A DNA stretch of 12,932 nucleotides, taken from assembly GCA_031372765.1 (NCBI GenBank), contig JANMLW010000030.1, forward strand, positions 1 through 12,932, in the 5' to 3' direction. A program made the translations under genes and the position numbers. The notes under the pieces were generated by a model, which was given only the letters and a program-made list of their open reading frames with translations, did no database searches and was not told where the DNA came from. Origin of the DNA: JADCCX01 sp031372765 (GTDB taxonomy: Bacteria; Pseudomonadota; Alphaproteobacteria; Rhizobiales; Beijerinckiaceae). This document shows positions 1-6,801 of the stretch, one piece after another (the first letter of the stretch is position 1; every line of letters begins with the position of its first letter).

Positions 1-118
1 CGAAAACGGTCCAGGCGACGATTACTGTCATCGCTATGAGGCCAAGGCCAGCAGCCAGCAGCGCAAGCAGACTTATGCGCGCATTGAAGCGCGTGAGTAA
101 CCGAGCAAAACCGGTCAT
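1..118 (-). CDS. TRAP transporter small permease, DctQ-type (N-terminal fragment)
   Basis: The 39 codons visible here begin at an ATG whose complement is at 116-118 and run off the left edge. The peptide has a short basic start (MTGFARLLTRFNARIS), then a hydrophobic helix (LLALLAAGLGLIAMTVIVAW) and the residues TVF, the usual lead-in to the conserved FGRYxLN segment of DctQ proteins. An AGGA lies 6 nt before the ATG. DctQ is the four-helix inner-membrane subunit of TRAP transporters; with the large subunit DctM it takes up the ligand delivered by the periplasmic protein DctP, driven by a sodium gradient. The position directly downstream of dctP supports the call. DctM would be expected further left, outside the window. 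Confidence 0.8.
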   Translation of the reverse strand, partial: MTGFARLLTRFNARISLLALLAAGLGLIAMTVIVAWTVF

Positions 119-140
119 GGTGTGTCCTGACGTCTGAGAG

Positions 141-174
141 AAAAGCGGGGCGGCCGCGGATGCGCAGCCGTCCC
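141..174 (-). terminator. Intercistronic hairpin between dctP and dctQ
   Basis: On the minus strand, 174 down to 147 folds into a 12-position stem around a CATC tetraloop. There is one A-C mismatch and one T-G wobble, and the other ten pairs are Watson-Crick and mostly G-C. It is followed by GC and then TTTT at 144-141. The U run is short, so this may be a partial terminator or a 3'-end-stabilising structure rather than a full stop. Such an element would let the binding protein be made in excess over the membrane subunits, a common arrangement in binding-protein-dependent transporters. The structure is read directly; the role is inferred. Confidence 0.5.
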
Positions 175-191
175 AATCATTTAAGAAGCAC

Positions 192-1178
192 TTATTTCGC
201 AGCCTGGATCTTGGCGACGAGATCCTTGAGGGCCGCATCGGTCACGAACCTGTCGTAGACGGGTTTCATGGCATCGATGAAGGGCTGCTTCTCGATGGCG
301 TTGACGACAGCACCACCGGCCTTGACCTTTGCTTCAGAGGCCTTCTCACGCGCATCCCACAGTTCGCGCATTTTCAGGACCGATTCCCGGGCTGCAACTT
401 TCATGATGTCCTGATCTTCCTTGGAGAGCTTGTCGAAGCTCCTCTTGGACATCACAAGCACTTCGGGAGACAGTGAATGCTCGGTCAACGAATAGAACTT
501 CGAAACCTCGAAATGCTTGGTTGATTCAAAAGACGGCCAATTATTCTCGGCTCCGTCAATCACGCCTGTTTGCAGGGCTGAATAGACCTCACCAAACGCC
601 ATCGGTGTGGCATTGGCCCCAAGAGCCGAAACGAGCGCCACAAACATGTCTGATTGCTGGACCCGGATTTTCAGGCCCTTCATATCGGCGGGTGTGGTGA
701 TTGGACGCTTGGAATTATAGAATGAACGTGAGCCTGAATCGTAAAATGCAAGTCCGATCAGATCATGCTTTTCGAATTCCTTGAGAATACTGTCGCCAAT
801 CGGACCATCCATCACGGTGCGCATATGGGCAACCGAGCGGAAGATAAACGGCAGCGAGGGCACGTTGGTCGCGGGAATAAGGTTGTTGAAAGGCGCCATG
901 TTGATGCGATTGATATCAATGACGCCAAACCGTGTCTGCTCAATCGTATCTTTCTCGTTGCCAAGCTGGGCTGAATGGAAAACGTTGATCTTGAGGCGGC
1001 CCTTGGTCCGCTCCTCAAGCAATTTGCTGATATGGCGGACCGCCTCGACAGTGGGGTAGTCCGTCGGATGAATATCGGTTGAGCGCAACGTGGTCTGAGC
1101 CTGCACACCAGCAGTTGCGGCAATGATGGCAAAGCTGGCGGCAGCAGCCAGCAGGGAGAATGTGCGTCTCGTTTTCAT
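192..1178 (-). CDS. TRAP transporter solute-binding protein, DctP family, probable hexuronate binder
   Basis: This 328-residue protein is of normal DctP length. Residues 1-27 form a signal peptide: basic MKTRR, a hydrophobic core, and a V-Q-A cleavage site before Gln28. The mature part carries the family landmarks: the LG.E.D.IEQ.R.G segment near 72-84, the KIRV motif with Arg172 that normally pairs with the ligand carboxylate, and the conserved MAFGEVYSALQTGVIDGAENN stretch at about 193-213, ending in the ligand-contacting asparagines. The protein is secreted to the periplasm and hands ligand to DctQM. Its place at the end of a glucuronate/unsaturated-uronate operon points to a uronic acid ligand (glucuronate, galacturonate or the ketodeoxyuronates), but sequence alone cannot settle which. 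The start has a good Shine-Dalgarno (GAGAGG, 8 nt before ATG). It lies 78 nt downstream of the cupin gene; that gap holds little besides this ribosome site. Confidence 0.9.
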   Translation of the reverse strand: MKTRRTFSLLAAAASFAIIAATAGVQAQTTLRSTDIHPTDYPTVEAVRHISKLLEERTKGRLKINVFHSAQLGNEKDTIEQTRFGVIDINRINMAPFNNLIPATNVPSLPFIFRSVAHMRTVMDGPIGDSILKEFEKHDLIGLAFYDSGSRSFYNSKRPITTPADMKGLKIRVQQSDMFVALVSALGANATPMAFGEVYSALQTGVIDGAENNWPSFESTKHFEVSKFYSLTEHSLSPEVLVMSKRSFDKLSKEDQDIMKVAARESVLKMRELWDAREKASEAKVKAGGAVVNAIEKQPFIDAMKPVYDRFVTDAALKDLVAKIQAAK

Positions 1179-1256
1179 GGTTTTTTCCTCTCTTGTTATG
1201 GTGGGTTAGCCGGTCTTCTGGGTTTGGTTTTGTGGACGGGTAGTAACTTCATGCAG

Positions 1257-1607
1257 TCAGACAAAATCCTCCCGCATAGGGGTGAATGTATCGATGAGGC
1301 GTCCAGCCTCGATATTTGTGACACCGTGGAGAACATTGGTGGCGACGAAAAACGTATCGCCTGAAGTGAGACGCTGTGTCCGGCCACCAATGGTGACATC
1401 AAAGATACCGCTTTCGACAAGTGTGCACTGGAGATGCGGATGGGTATGCGGCTTGCCGATAGCGCCTTTCTCAAAATCGACATGCACAAGCATCACTTGA
1501 TCATCATAAGACAGGATTTTTCGGCGCACGCCATCACCCAGCTCCTGCCAGCGAATGTCAGCAGCATGGACGAAAGGTTCTGACTTGATGCTTGCAGTCA
1601 CGGTCAT
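1257..1607 (-). CDS. kdgF: KdgF-like cupin, unsaturated uronate ring-opening enzyme
   Basis: This is a single-domain cupin of 116 residues. KdgF converts 4,5-unsaturated monouronates to the linear 5-keto-4-deoxyuronate, the substrate of KduI. Cupin motif 1 contains His54, His56, His58 and Gln60 (KPHTHPHLQ), followed by the GxF..TIGG turn, and motif 2 contains SGDTFFVATNVLHGV with His94; these supply the metal site. Near the C-terminus, Asp106, Phe108 and Arg112 have the D-x-F-x(3)-R spacing of the catalytic residues reported for Yersinia KdgF (from memory). I chose the ATG at 1607 because GGCAGGAG sits a few bases before it. An upstream in-frame ATG at 1625 overlaps the kduD stop codon but has no better ribosome site. 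The protein is probably cytoplasmic, as no signal peptide is seen. It sits between kduD and dctP, as its role would predict. A generic cupin of other function is the alternative. Confidence 0.8.
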   Translation of the reverse strand: MTVTASIKSEPFVHAADIRWQELGDGVRRKILSYDDQVMLVHVDFEKGAIGKPHTHPHLQCTLVESGIFDVTIGGRTQRLTSGDTFFVATNVLHGVTNIEAGRLIDTFTPMREDFV

Positions 1608-1621
1608 TGTCTCCTGCCCCT

Positions 1622-2386
1622 TCATCGCGCCAACCAGCCGCCATCAACCGGCAGCACTGTGCCGTGAATGTAGTCTGCTGCACGGCTCGCCAGAAAAACG
1701 GCTGCCCCGCCGATATCCGAGGGCTGACCCCATGCACCTGCCGGAATGCGGGCGCTGATCGCCGCGTTGCGATCCGGATCAGCACGCAGGGCCTCGGTGT
1801 TGTTGGTGACGATATACCCAGGCGCAATGGCGTTGACGTTGATTCCCTTTGCTGCCCACTCGCAGGCTAGCAGCTTTGTAATTCCGGAGAGGCCGCTCTT
1901 GCTGGCTGTGTAGGACGCAACACGGATGCCGCCCTGAAACGACAGCAACGAAACAATGTTTACGATCTTGCCTTTGCGGCTTTCGCCAAGCACATGCTGT
2001 CCGAACGCCTGACACAGAAAGAATGAAGTCTTGAGATTGATATCCATGACCGCGTCCCAGTCCGCCTCGCTGAAATCCAGCGCATCAGCACGACGGATGA
2101 TGCCAGCATTGTTGATCAGGATATCGAGCGATCCAAATTGTGCAGCGGCCTTGGCAATCAGACCTGAACGATCTGCCTTGTTGCCCAGATCGGCCTTGAG
2201 TGCATGGCAGATGCCACCCGCCTTTGCGATCAACGCTTGTGTTTGCGCCAGTGAGGAACGCCCCGTTGCGATGACCTCGGCGCCCGCCTGCGCCAGAGCC
2301 AGCGCAATACCCTGGCCGATGCCCGTATTGGCACCAGTGACCAGTGCACGCTTGCCTGAAAGGTTGAAGGGAGACGCGGCACTCAT
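1622..2386 (-). CDS. kduD: KduD, 2-dehydro-3-deoxy-D-gluconate 5-dehydrogenase (SDR family)
   Basis: This is a classical short-chain dehydrogenase of 254 residues, the same size as Escherichia coli KduD. It reduces 2,5-diketo-3-deoxygluconate to KDG with NAD(P)H. Visible landmarks are the cofactor motif TGANTGIG (17-24), NNAG (92-95), catalytic Asn117, Ser146, and Tyr159/Lys163 in the YTASK motif. The KduD-specific stretches SFQGGIRV (149-156) and NAIAPGYIVTNNTEALRAD (185-203), and the C-terminal VDGGWLAR, match the E. coli enzyme as I remember it. The start is the ATG at 2386, which overlaps the kduI stop by 4 nt (ATGA). The reading frame stays open for 31 more codons upstream, but that stretch lies within kduI and has an unlike composition. 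A B. subtilis-type SDR fructuronate reductase is the main alternative; the motif match favours KduD. Confidence 0.93.
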   Translation of the reverse strand: MSAASPFNLSGKRALVTGANTGIGQGIALALAQAGAEVIATGRSSLAQTQALIAKAGGICHALKADLGNKADRSGLIAKAAAQFGSLDILINNAGIIRRADALDFSEADWDAVMDINLKTSFFLCQAFGQHVLGESRKGKIVNIVSLLSFQGGIRVASYTASKSGLSGITKLLACEWAAKGINVNAIAPGYIVTNNTEALRADPDRNAAISARIPAGAWGQPSDIGGAAVFLASRAADYIHGTVLPVDGGWLAR

Positions 2387-3222
2387 CGCAACATGCCCAT
2401 CGGCACGGGATCCATGTCCGTGAAGACAACATTGTCGCCACCCATGCCCCAGATGAAGCTGTAGTTGGAGGTGCCGCACCCTGAATGGATTGACCAGTTC
2501 GGAGCAAGGATTGCCTGCTCATTGGCGACAACCAGATGGCGCGTTTGCGTAGGCTCTCCCATCAGGTGAAAAACGCGCGCATCAGCAGCCATGTCGAAAT
2601 AGAGGTAGGCTTCAGAACGCCGATCATGGGTATGGGACGGCATGGTGTTCCAGACAGCCCCTGGGGCCAGCATCGTAATGCCCATCACAAGCTGGTTGGT
2701 GCCTGTATTGTCGGGCATCAGATACTGGCAGATGACGCGGGTATTGGCCGTATCCAGCGAGCCGAGATTGATCTTGTTGGCCTCCGACTGGGTTACACGC
2801 TGGACAGGAGCAGCGCGGTGGGCAGGGGTGCTGAGCAGATAGAACTTCGCCGGATGGTTCGGATCGTCGCTGACAAAGCGCACATCGGCATGGCCAAGCC
2901 CAACGTAAAGAGCATCAAGACGTGCAAGGCTGTAGCGGTCCGTTCCCACCATGACATGACCGGGACCACCGATATTGAAGACGCCCAACTCTCGCCGAGC
3001 CAGAAAAAACGGGGTTCCCGTTGGTGCGTAAACCGGCAACGTGATTTCAGAGTCGAGAGGTATCGCGCCACCCACGATCATGCGCTCGATATGGCTGAAG
3101 GTAAGGTTTAACTCGCCTGCAACAAACAGGTTTTCGATCAGGAAATCCGCGCGTAAAGCCGCTGTGTCGTAAGACCTGACGTCCCGTGGGTGGGCGACCT
3201 GGCGCATGTCGATTGGCCTCAT
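2383..3222 (-). CDS. kduI: KduI, 5-dehydro-4-deoxy-D-glucuronate isomerase
   Basis: This 279-residue protein is one residue longer than E. coli KduI. It isomerises 5-keto-4-deoxyuronate to 2,5-diketo-3-deoxygluconate, the step before KduD. The zinc ligands known in the E. coli enzyme line up with an offset of one: His197 and His199 in PSHTHDRRSEAY, Glu204 in the same segment, and His246 in NWSIHSGCGTSNYSFIWGMGG. Other hallmarks are the GGAIPL and FLARRELGVFNIGG segments in the N-terminal half. It folds as a cytoplasmic double cupin. I kept the first ATG (3222) rather than Met6, because AAGGAGG lies 10 nt before the first ATG and too far from the second. The ATG overlaps the uxaC stop by 4 nt, so translation is probably coupled. 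Confidence 0.95.
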   Translation of the reverse strand: MRPIDMRQVAHPRDVRSYDTAALRADFLIENLFVAGELNLTFSHIERMIVGGAIPLDSEITLPVYAPTGTPFFLARRELGVFNIGGPGHVMVGTDRYSLARLDALYVGLGHADVRFVSDDPNHPAKFYLLSTPAHRAAPVQRVTQSEANKINLGSLDTANTRVICQYLMPDNTGTNQLVMGITMLAPGAVWNTMPSHTHDRRSEAYLYFDMAADARVFHLMGEPTQTRHLVVANEQAILAPNWSIHSGCGTSNYSFIWGMGGDNVVFTDMDPVPMGMLR

Positions 3223-4625
3223 AACTTGTAGGCCTCCTTGGCCAGACGGTAGGCTAGACCATGCGCCACTTCATGCGCTTCGTTTTCGTCCATGCGGTGT
3301 TCAGCCACCAGTCGCGCAAGGAAGGCACAGTCCACCCGCCGGGCCATGTCATGTCGGGCCGGTATGGACAGGAATGCCCGCGTATCGTCATTGAAGCCAA
3401 CGGTGTTATAGAAACCGGCAGTTTCCGTGGTCAGTTCCCTGAAGCGGCGCATGCCTTCGGGCGCATCGAAGAACCACCAGGCCGGTCCCAGTTTCAATGC
3501 GGGATAATGTCCAGCCATGGGAGCAAGCTCCCGGCTGTAGCTGGTCTCATCCAGGGTGAAAACGATGATGGTCAATTCCGTTTCGTTGCCGACAGCATCA
3601 AGCATCGGCTTCAGGGCGCGGACATAATCGGTCTGCATGGGAATATCGGCACCCTTGTCGCGTCCGAATTTCTCAAAAACCGTGCGGTTGTGATTGCGGA
3701 AGGAACCGGGATGAATCTGCATCACCAATCCGTCATCGAGGCTCATGCGGGCCATCTCTGTAAGCATCTGGCCACGGAAGGCATCGCACTGAGCGGGTGT
3801 TGCCTCGCCACCCATGACGGTTGCAAAAAGTGCCTCCGCATCAGCCTTTGGCAGGTTCTCGGTTCTGGCCGTCGCGTGTCCGTGGTCGGTTGCAGTGCAG
3901 CCACGCTCAATGAAATAAGCACGCCGTTTGCGGTGGGCCGCAAGATAGCCGGTCCAGCTATGCGTATCCTCGCCTGTCAATGCACCGAGTTGGGCTACGT
4001 TCTTGTGAAAACCCTCGAACTCAGGGTCGACAACTGCATCAGGTCGGTAGGCAGGCAGCACCCTGCCCTGCCAGCCTGAGGCACGCACGGTGTCATGATG
4101 CTCAAGACTGTCCAGCGCACTGTCCGTGGTCGATATCACCTCGATGCGGAACCGGTCATAAAGTGCACGCGGGCAGAGAGCTGGCTGCACCAACGCTTCT
4201 GCAATTCGGTCATAAAGACGGTCAGCATTGATTTCATTCAGGCGTTCGGTGATCTGAAACACATCCTCAAGCGCATGTTCAAACCATAGCCGCGTAGGCG
4301 TCCCCCTAAAAAGATGGAAATGCTTGGCAAACAATCGCCAGATGGCGCGGTTGTCTGCCTCCGTTTCGCCACCGGCTTTGCATGGCACACCCAGAGATTC
4401 CAGCGGAACACCCTGCGAGTAGAGCATGCGAAAGACATAATGATCCGGCTTCACGAACAATGTAGCAGGATCAGAAAACGGTTGGTTTCCCGCATACCAG
4501 ACAGGGTCCGTATGTCCGTGCGGGCAGATCAAAGGCAGATCTTTCACACCGAGATAGAGCGCCCGGGCAATGCCCCGTGTGCGCTCCTCGGCAGGAAATA
4601 ACCTGTCAGAATGGAGACCCGTCAC
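3219..4625 (-). CDS. uxaC: UxaC, glucuronate (uronate) isomerase
   Basis: UxaC interconverts D-glucuronate and D-fructuronate (and D-galacturonate and D-tagaturonate). It is a TIM-barrel relative of the amidohydrolases. The 468 residues match the usual length of about 470. The HxH pair at 36-38 (CPHGHTD), the WF..HALEDVF region, the DETSYSRELAPMAGHYPALKLGPAWWFFD region and the C-terminal GFNDDTRAFLSIPARHD segment are typical of the family. The start codon is GTG (complement at 4623-4625) with AGGAG 10 nt upstream. It is the first gene of the leftward operon and is translationally coupled to kduI through ATGA. Its product needs a fructuronate reductase before UxuA can act; no such gene is seen here. 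Confidence 0.95.
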   Translation of the reverse strand: MTGLHSDRLFPAEERTRGIARALYLGVKDLPLICPHGHTDPVWYAGNQPFSDPATLFVKPDHYVFRMLYSQGVPLESLGVPCKAGGETEADNRAIWRLFAKHFHLFRGTPTRLWFEHALEDVFQITERLNEINADRLYDRIAEALVQPALCPRALYDRFRIEVISTTDSALDSLEHHDTVRASGWQGRVLPAYRPDAVVDPEFEGFHKNVAQLGALTGEDTHSWTGYLAAHRKRRAYFIERGCTATDHGHATARTENLPKADAEALFATVMGGEATPAQCDAFRGQMLTEMARMSLDDGLVMQIHPGSFRNHNRTVFEKFGRDKGADIPMQTDYVRALKPMLDAVGNETELTIIVFTLDETSYSRELAPMAGHYPALKLGPAWWFFDAPEGMRRFRELTTETAGFYNTVGFNDDTRAFLSIPARHDMARRVDCAFLARLVAEHRMDENEAHEVAHGLAYRLAKEAYKL

Positions 4626-4661
4626 CAGAGAATTTCTCCTGTCATCAATGTCAAATATCCC

Positions 4662-4690
4662 TTGTCGTTATACTAATATATTAGTATGTC
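4662..4690 (+). promoter_or_regulatory. Candidate promoter for the gntR-uxuA unit
   Basis: TTGTCG (4662-4667), a 17-nt spacer and TATGTC (4685-4690) give a moderate sigma-70-like pair on the plus strand, about 50 nt before the gntR start. The spacer covers the same palindrome used by the opposing promoter candidate, so a single bound dimer could control both directions. An alternative -10 is TATACT at 4669-4674, but it has no good -35 box at the right distance. Confidence 0.3.
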
Positions 4691-4692
4691 AA
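4664..4692 (-). promoter_or_regulatory. Candidate promoter for the uxaC operon
   Basis: On the minus strand a perfect TTGACA box occupies 4692-4687, and the -10 region 16-17 nt further on reads TAACGA or AACGAC, a weak match. The spacer is almost exactly the 18-bp palindrome, so a regulator bound there would block polymerase. The -35 box is convincing, the -10 box is not. The start of transcription is inferred, not seen. Confidence 0.35.
4670..4687. promoter_or_regulatory. 18-bp perfect palindrome, candidate operator for the GntR regulator
   Basis: ATACTAATATATTAGTAT is a perfect inverted repeat in the 113-bp divergent intergenic region between uxaC and gntR. FadR-subfamily GntR dimers typically bind AT-rich palindromes of this size, and the divergent regulator gene next door is the natural binder. 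The site fills the space between two opposing candidate -35 boxes, which fits a repressor released by a pathway intermediate. Binding is inferred; the palindrome itself is directly visible. A smaller imperfect dyad, CGTGA-N4-TCACG at 4704-4717, lies closer to gntR. Confidence 0.65.
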
Positions 4693-4738
4693 TTGAGGTC
4701 ATACGTGATCACTCACGAATCCCACAGGACGTTTGATC

Positions 4739-5491
4739 ATGGCTCTGACCGAAAAATTACAGGACGGAAGCATCAGTTTACAGCCTGGCGCGCCACGCTT
4801 GCCACGTGGTTTTCACAGGCGCGAGCAATCCAATGTTCGCGTTACGGCTGCCAGCCTCATTCTCAAGGATATCCGCGCTGATATCCTGAGCATGATATTG
4901 GTTCCCGGCACCCCGTTGTCAGAAAAGACACTGACCGAGCGCTATCGCATCAGCCGCACGCCAGTGCGGGAAGCGCTCATCCGCCTTGCAGAGGAAGGTC
5001 TTGTCGATATCTTCCCGCAATCCGGCACTTTTGTCGGGCGAATTCCGGTTGATGCCTTGCCTGAAGCCGTTGTGGTGCGTCAGGCACTGGAAGGCGCGAC
5101 GATCGGCTTGGCGATTGATCGCGCTACCGATGATGATTTTGCCCGTCTTGAGGTGCTGATCGCGCGGCAGCAAGCTATGGCAAATCTCAATGATCAGAAT
5201 GGCTTCCATGGCGAAGATGAAGCATTTCACGAAGAATTGACGATCATTGCCGGGCATCCCGGCCTTTGGCGCGTTATCCATGCCGCCAAGACGCAGATTG
5301 ACCGATGCCGCCGTCTCACACTGCCAAAGGCTGGACGCATGATCCAGGTGGTGCGCGAGCATACTGAAGTTCTCACCGCATTAAAGAGCAGGGACAAACA
5401 AGCCGCTGAAACGGCCATGCGCTTGCACCTGTCGACAGTGTTGCCCGATGCTGACGCCATCCGTAAACAGTATCCCGACTATTTCATCTGA
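4739..5491 (+). CDS. GntR-family transcriptional regulator (FadR subfamily, FCD domain)
   Basis: This is a 250-residue DNA-binding regulator. The winged helix-turn-helix spans about 40-102 (LKDIRADILSMILVPGTPLSEKTL, RYRISRTPVREALIRLAEEGLV, SGTFVGRI). The helical FCD ligand-binding domain follows at about 108-235. The usual FCD metal ligands are visible: Asp160 and His164 (GEDEAFHEEL), His208 (VREHTEVL) and His230 (AMRLHLSTV). Such a site often binds carboxylates, which fits a uronate-pathway effector. The start at 4739 has AGGA 9 nt upstream; a TTG at 4733 is too close to that site. An N-terminal stretch of about 35 residues before the HTH is longer and less regular than in many relatives. 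It is divergent from uxaC and 11 nt upstream of uxuA. It probably represses both units through the 4670-4687 palindrome. Confidence 0.92.
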   Translation: MALTEKLQDGSISLQPGAPRLPRGFHRREQSNVRVTAASLILKDIRADILSMILVPGTPLSEKTLTERYRISRTPVREALIRLAEEGLVDIFPQSGTFVGRIPVDALPEAVVVRQALEGATIGLAIDRATDDDFARLEVLIARQQAMANLNDQNGFHGEDEAFHEELTIIAGHPGLWRVIHAAKTQIDRCRRLTLPKAGRMIQVVREHTEVLTALKSRDKQAAETAMRLHLSTVLPDADAIRKQYPDYFI

Positions 5492-5502
5492 ACAGGTATG
5501 AT

Positions 5503-6684
5503 ATGAGACAGAGCTGGCGCTGGTTTGGACCCAAGGACCCTGTCTCGCTGGACGACGTGCGGCAAGCAGGAGCCACCGAAATTGTCTCCTCGCTGCACCA
5601 TGTGCCGATCAACGAGGCATGGACAGCAAAACAGGTCGCGGATCACAAGGCGATCATCGAAATGACCCCGATAGATCGCTCACCACTGGCTTGGACGGTT
5701 GTCGAGAGCATTCCCATTCCTGATGATATCAAGCGGACCGGCCGTGTTGCCAAGCACTCCATAGCCCGATGGATCGAGAGCCTGCGGGCCGTTGCGGCCA
5801 ATGATATCCGTATTGTCTGCTACAACTTCATGCCGGTGGTGGACTGGGCACGGACGGACCTGGACTGGCCCCTGCCCTCCGGCGCGACCGCCTTGCGCTT
5901 TGACAATGACCGCTTTGCGGCCTTTGAATTGTTCATCCTGCGCCGCAAAGGGGCAGAGCAGGATTTTGATGCTGCGACCCGAATACGGGCCCGCGCCTTG
6001 TTCGATAAAATGGAGCAAAGCGACATCAATTATCTCATTCATGTCATCGCAAGCGCCCTGCCCGGCTCGACCACTGAGCCTTTGACGATTCCCGCCTTTC
6101 GGGAAAAACTGGAGAGCTATAGCCATGTGGATGCTGCCACATTGCGCCGGCATTTGATCGAATTTCTCGAAGCGGTCACCCCTGTGGCCGAGCAACTGGG
6201 TGTTAAACTGACGCTACACCCCGATGATCCACCACGCCCGCTGTTTGGCCTTCCACGCGTCGCTTCCACGGCGAAGGACTATCAAGCACTGTTTGATGCC
6301 GTGCCCTCGCCCGCCAACGGCATGTGCTTTTGCACGGGCTCACTTGGTGTGTCTGCCAGCAACAATCTGGTTGAAATGGCTCATCATTTTGGCCCGCGCA
6401 TCGCCTTCGCTCATCTCAGGGCCACAAAACGGGAAGCAGACGGATATTCCTTCCACGAATCCGATCACCTTGAAGGTGATGTTGATATGATCGGTGTCTT
6501 GCGCGCGCTGCTTATCGAGAACAACAAGCGCGGATCAACAGACAGGATCGTATTCCGTCCCGATCATGGCCACCGCATGCTGGATGACCTGAGAAAAAGC
6601 GTCACACCAGGCTATGCTGGAATTGGTCGTCTGAAAGGATTGGCTGAACTGCGTGGCGCAATCCGGGCTTTGCAATCGGCTTGA
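5503..6684 (+). CDS. uxuA: UxuA, D-mannonate dehydratase
   Basis: UxuA dehydrates D-mannonate to KDG, the point where this route meets the KduD route. The 393 residues agree with the E. coli enzyme. It begins MRQSWRWFGPKDPVSL, typical of the family, and the metal ligands of the TIM barrel are present: His239 (LTLHPDDPP), Cys277 (CTGSLG), His304 (AFAHLRA) and Asp354 (FRPDHGHRM). The NF.P..DW segment near 108-115 is also a family signature. The start ATG at 5503 has a weak AGG 6 nt upstream and lies 11 nt after the gntR stop, so the two are very likely co-transcribed. It is transcribed away from uxaC although both serve the same pathway. Confidence 0.96.
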   Translation: MRQSWRWFGPKDPVSLDDVRQAGATEIVSSLHHVPINEAWTAKQVADHKAIIEMTPIDRSPLAWTVVESIPIPDDIKRTGRVAKHSIARWIESLRAVAANDIRIVCYNFMPVVDWARTDLDWPLPSGATALRFDNDRFAAFELFILRRKGAEQDFDAATRIRARALFDKMEQSDINYLIHVIASALPGSTTEPLTIPAFREKLESYSHVDAATLRRHLIEFLEAVTPVAEQLGVKLTLHPDDPPRPLFGLPRVASTAKDYQALFDAVPSPANGMCFCTGSLGVSASNNLVEMAHHFGPRIAFAHLRATKREADGYSFHESDHLEGDVDMIGVLRALLIENNKRGSTDRIVFRPDHGHRMLDDLRKSVTPGYAGIGRLKGLAELRGAIRALQSA

Positions 6685-6699
6685 GCAATGCTGATTTTT
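6674..6699 (+). terminator. Weak intrinsic terminator overlapping the uxuA stop codon
   Basis: A 7-bp stem with one G-T wobble (AATCGGC at 6674-6680 with GCTGATT at 6690-6696) surrounds a 9-nt loop, and the 3' arm runs into a T tract ending at 6699. The uxuA TGA lies in the loop. The stem is short, so efficiency is uncertain, but it is the only terminator-like structure between uxuA and the tRNA gene. Confidence 0.4.
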
Positions 6700-6737
6700 C
6701 TTGAACACTTTTCCCGATCTTTTCTTGCATTGAACGC

Positions 6738-6766
6738 TTGCACACACCGTACTCTATCGCTATCAC
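6738..6766 (+). promoter_or_regulatory. Candidate tRNA-Arg promoter
   Basis: TTGCAC (6738-6743), 17 nt, then TATCAC (6761-6766) gives a plausible housekeeping promoter about 36 nt before the mature tRNA. A competing reading is TTGAAC with TCTATC a few bases upstream. The 117-bp gap from 6685 to 6801 otherwise holds only the uxuA terminator. Confidence 0.3.
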
Positions 6767-6801
6767 GCAATCGCAACACGGTTTTTGACTGTGTTTGGCA
6801 A

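Noticed and set aside
2387..2479. Longer kduD with 31 extra N-terminal residues
   Set aside because: The extra part overlaps kduI fully, is rich in His, Gly and Gln unlike the SDR fold, and the ATGA start at 2386 gives the exact E. coli KduD length.
3261..4079. Plus-strand frame of 272 codons opposite uxaC
   Set aside because: It is a shadow of uxaC on the other strand, with no recognisable domain and no ribosome site that I could identify.
4786..4794. GGCGCGCCA matching the end of tRNA-Arg, as a possible second attachment site
   Set aside because: Only nine bases match, it lies inside gntR, and the flanks are unrelated. Chance in GC-rich DNA is enough to explain it.
4862..4890. Inverted repeat in gntR (AGGATATC-N6-GATATCCT with a bulged extension)
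   Set aside because: It lies within the codons for the repeated Asp-Ile of the HTH region (KDIRADI), so coding sequence explains it. An autoregulatory site is possible, but nothing else supports it.
6773..6797. AACAC...GTGTT dyad just before tRNA-Arg as a terminator or operator
   Set aside because: The arms are only 5 bp with an 11-nt loop and no T run; it is too weak to call.
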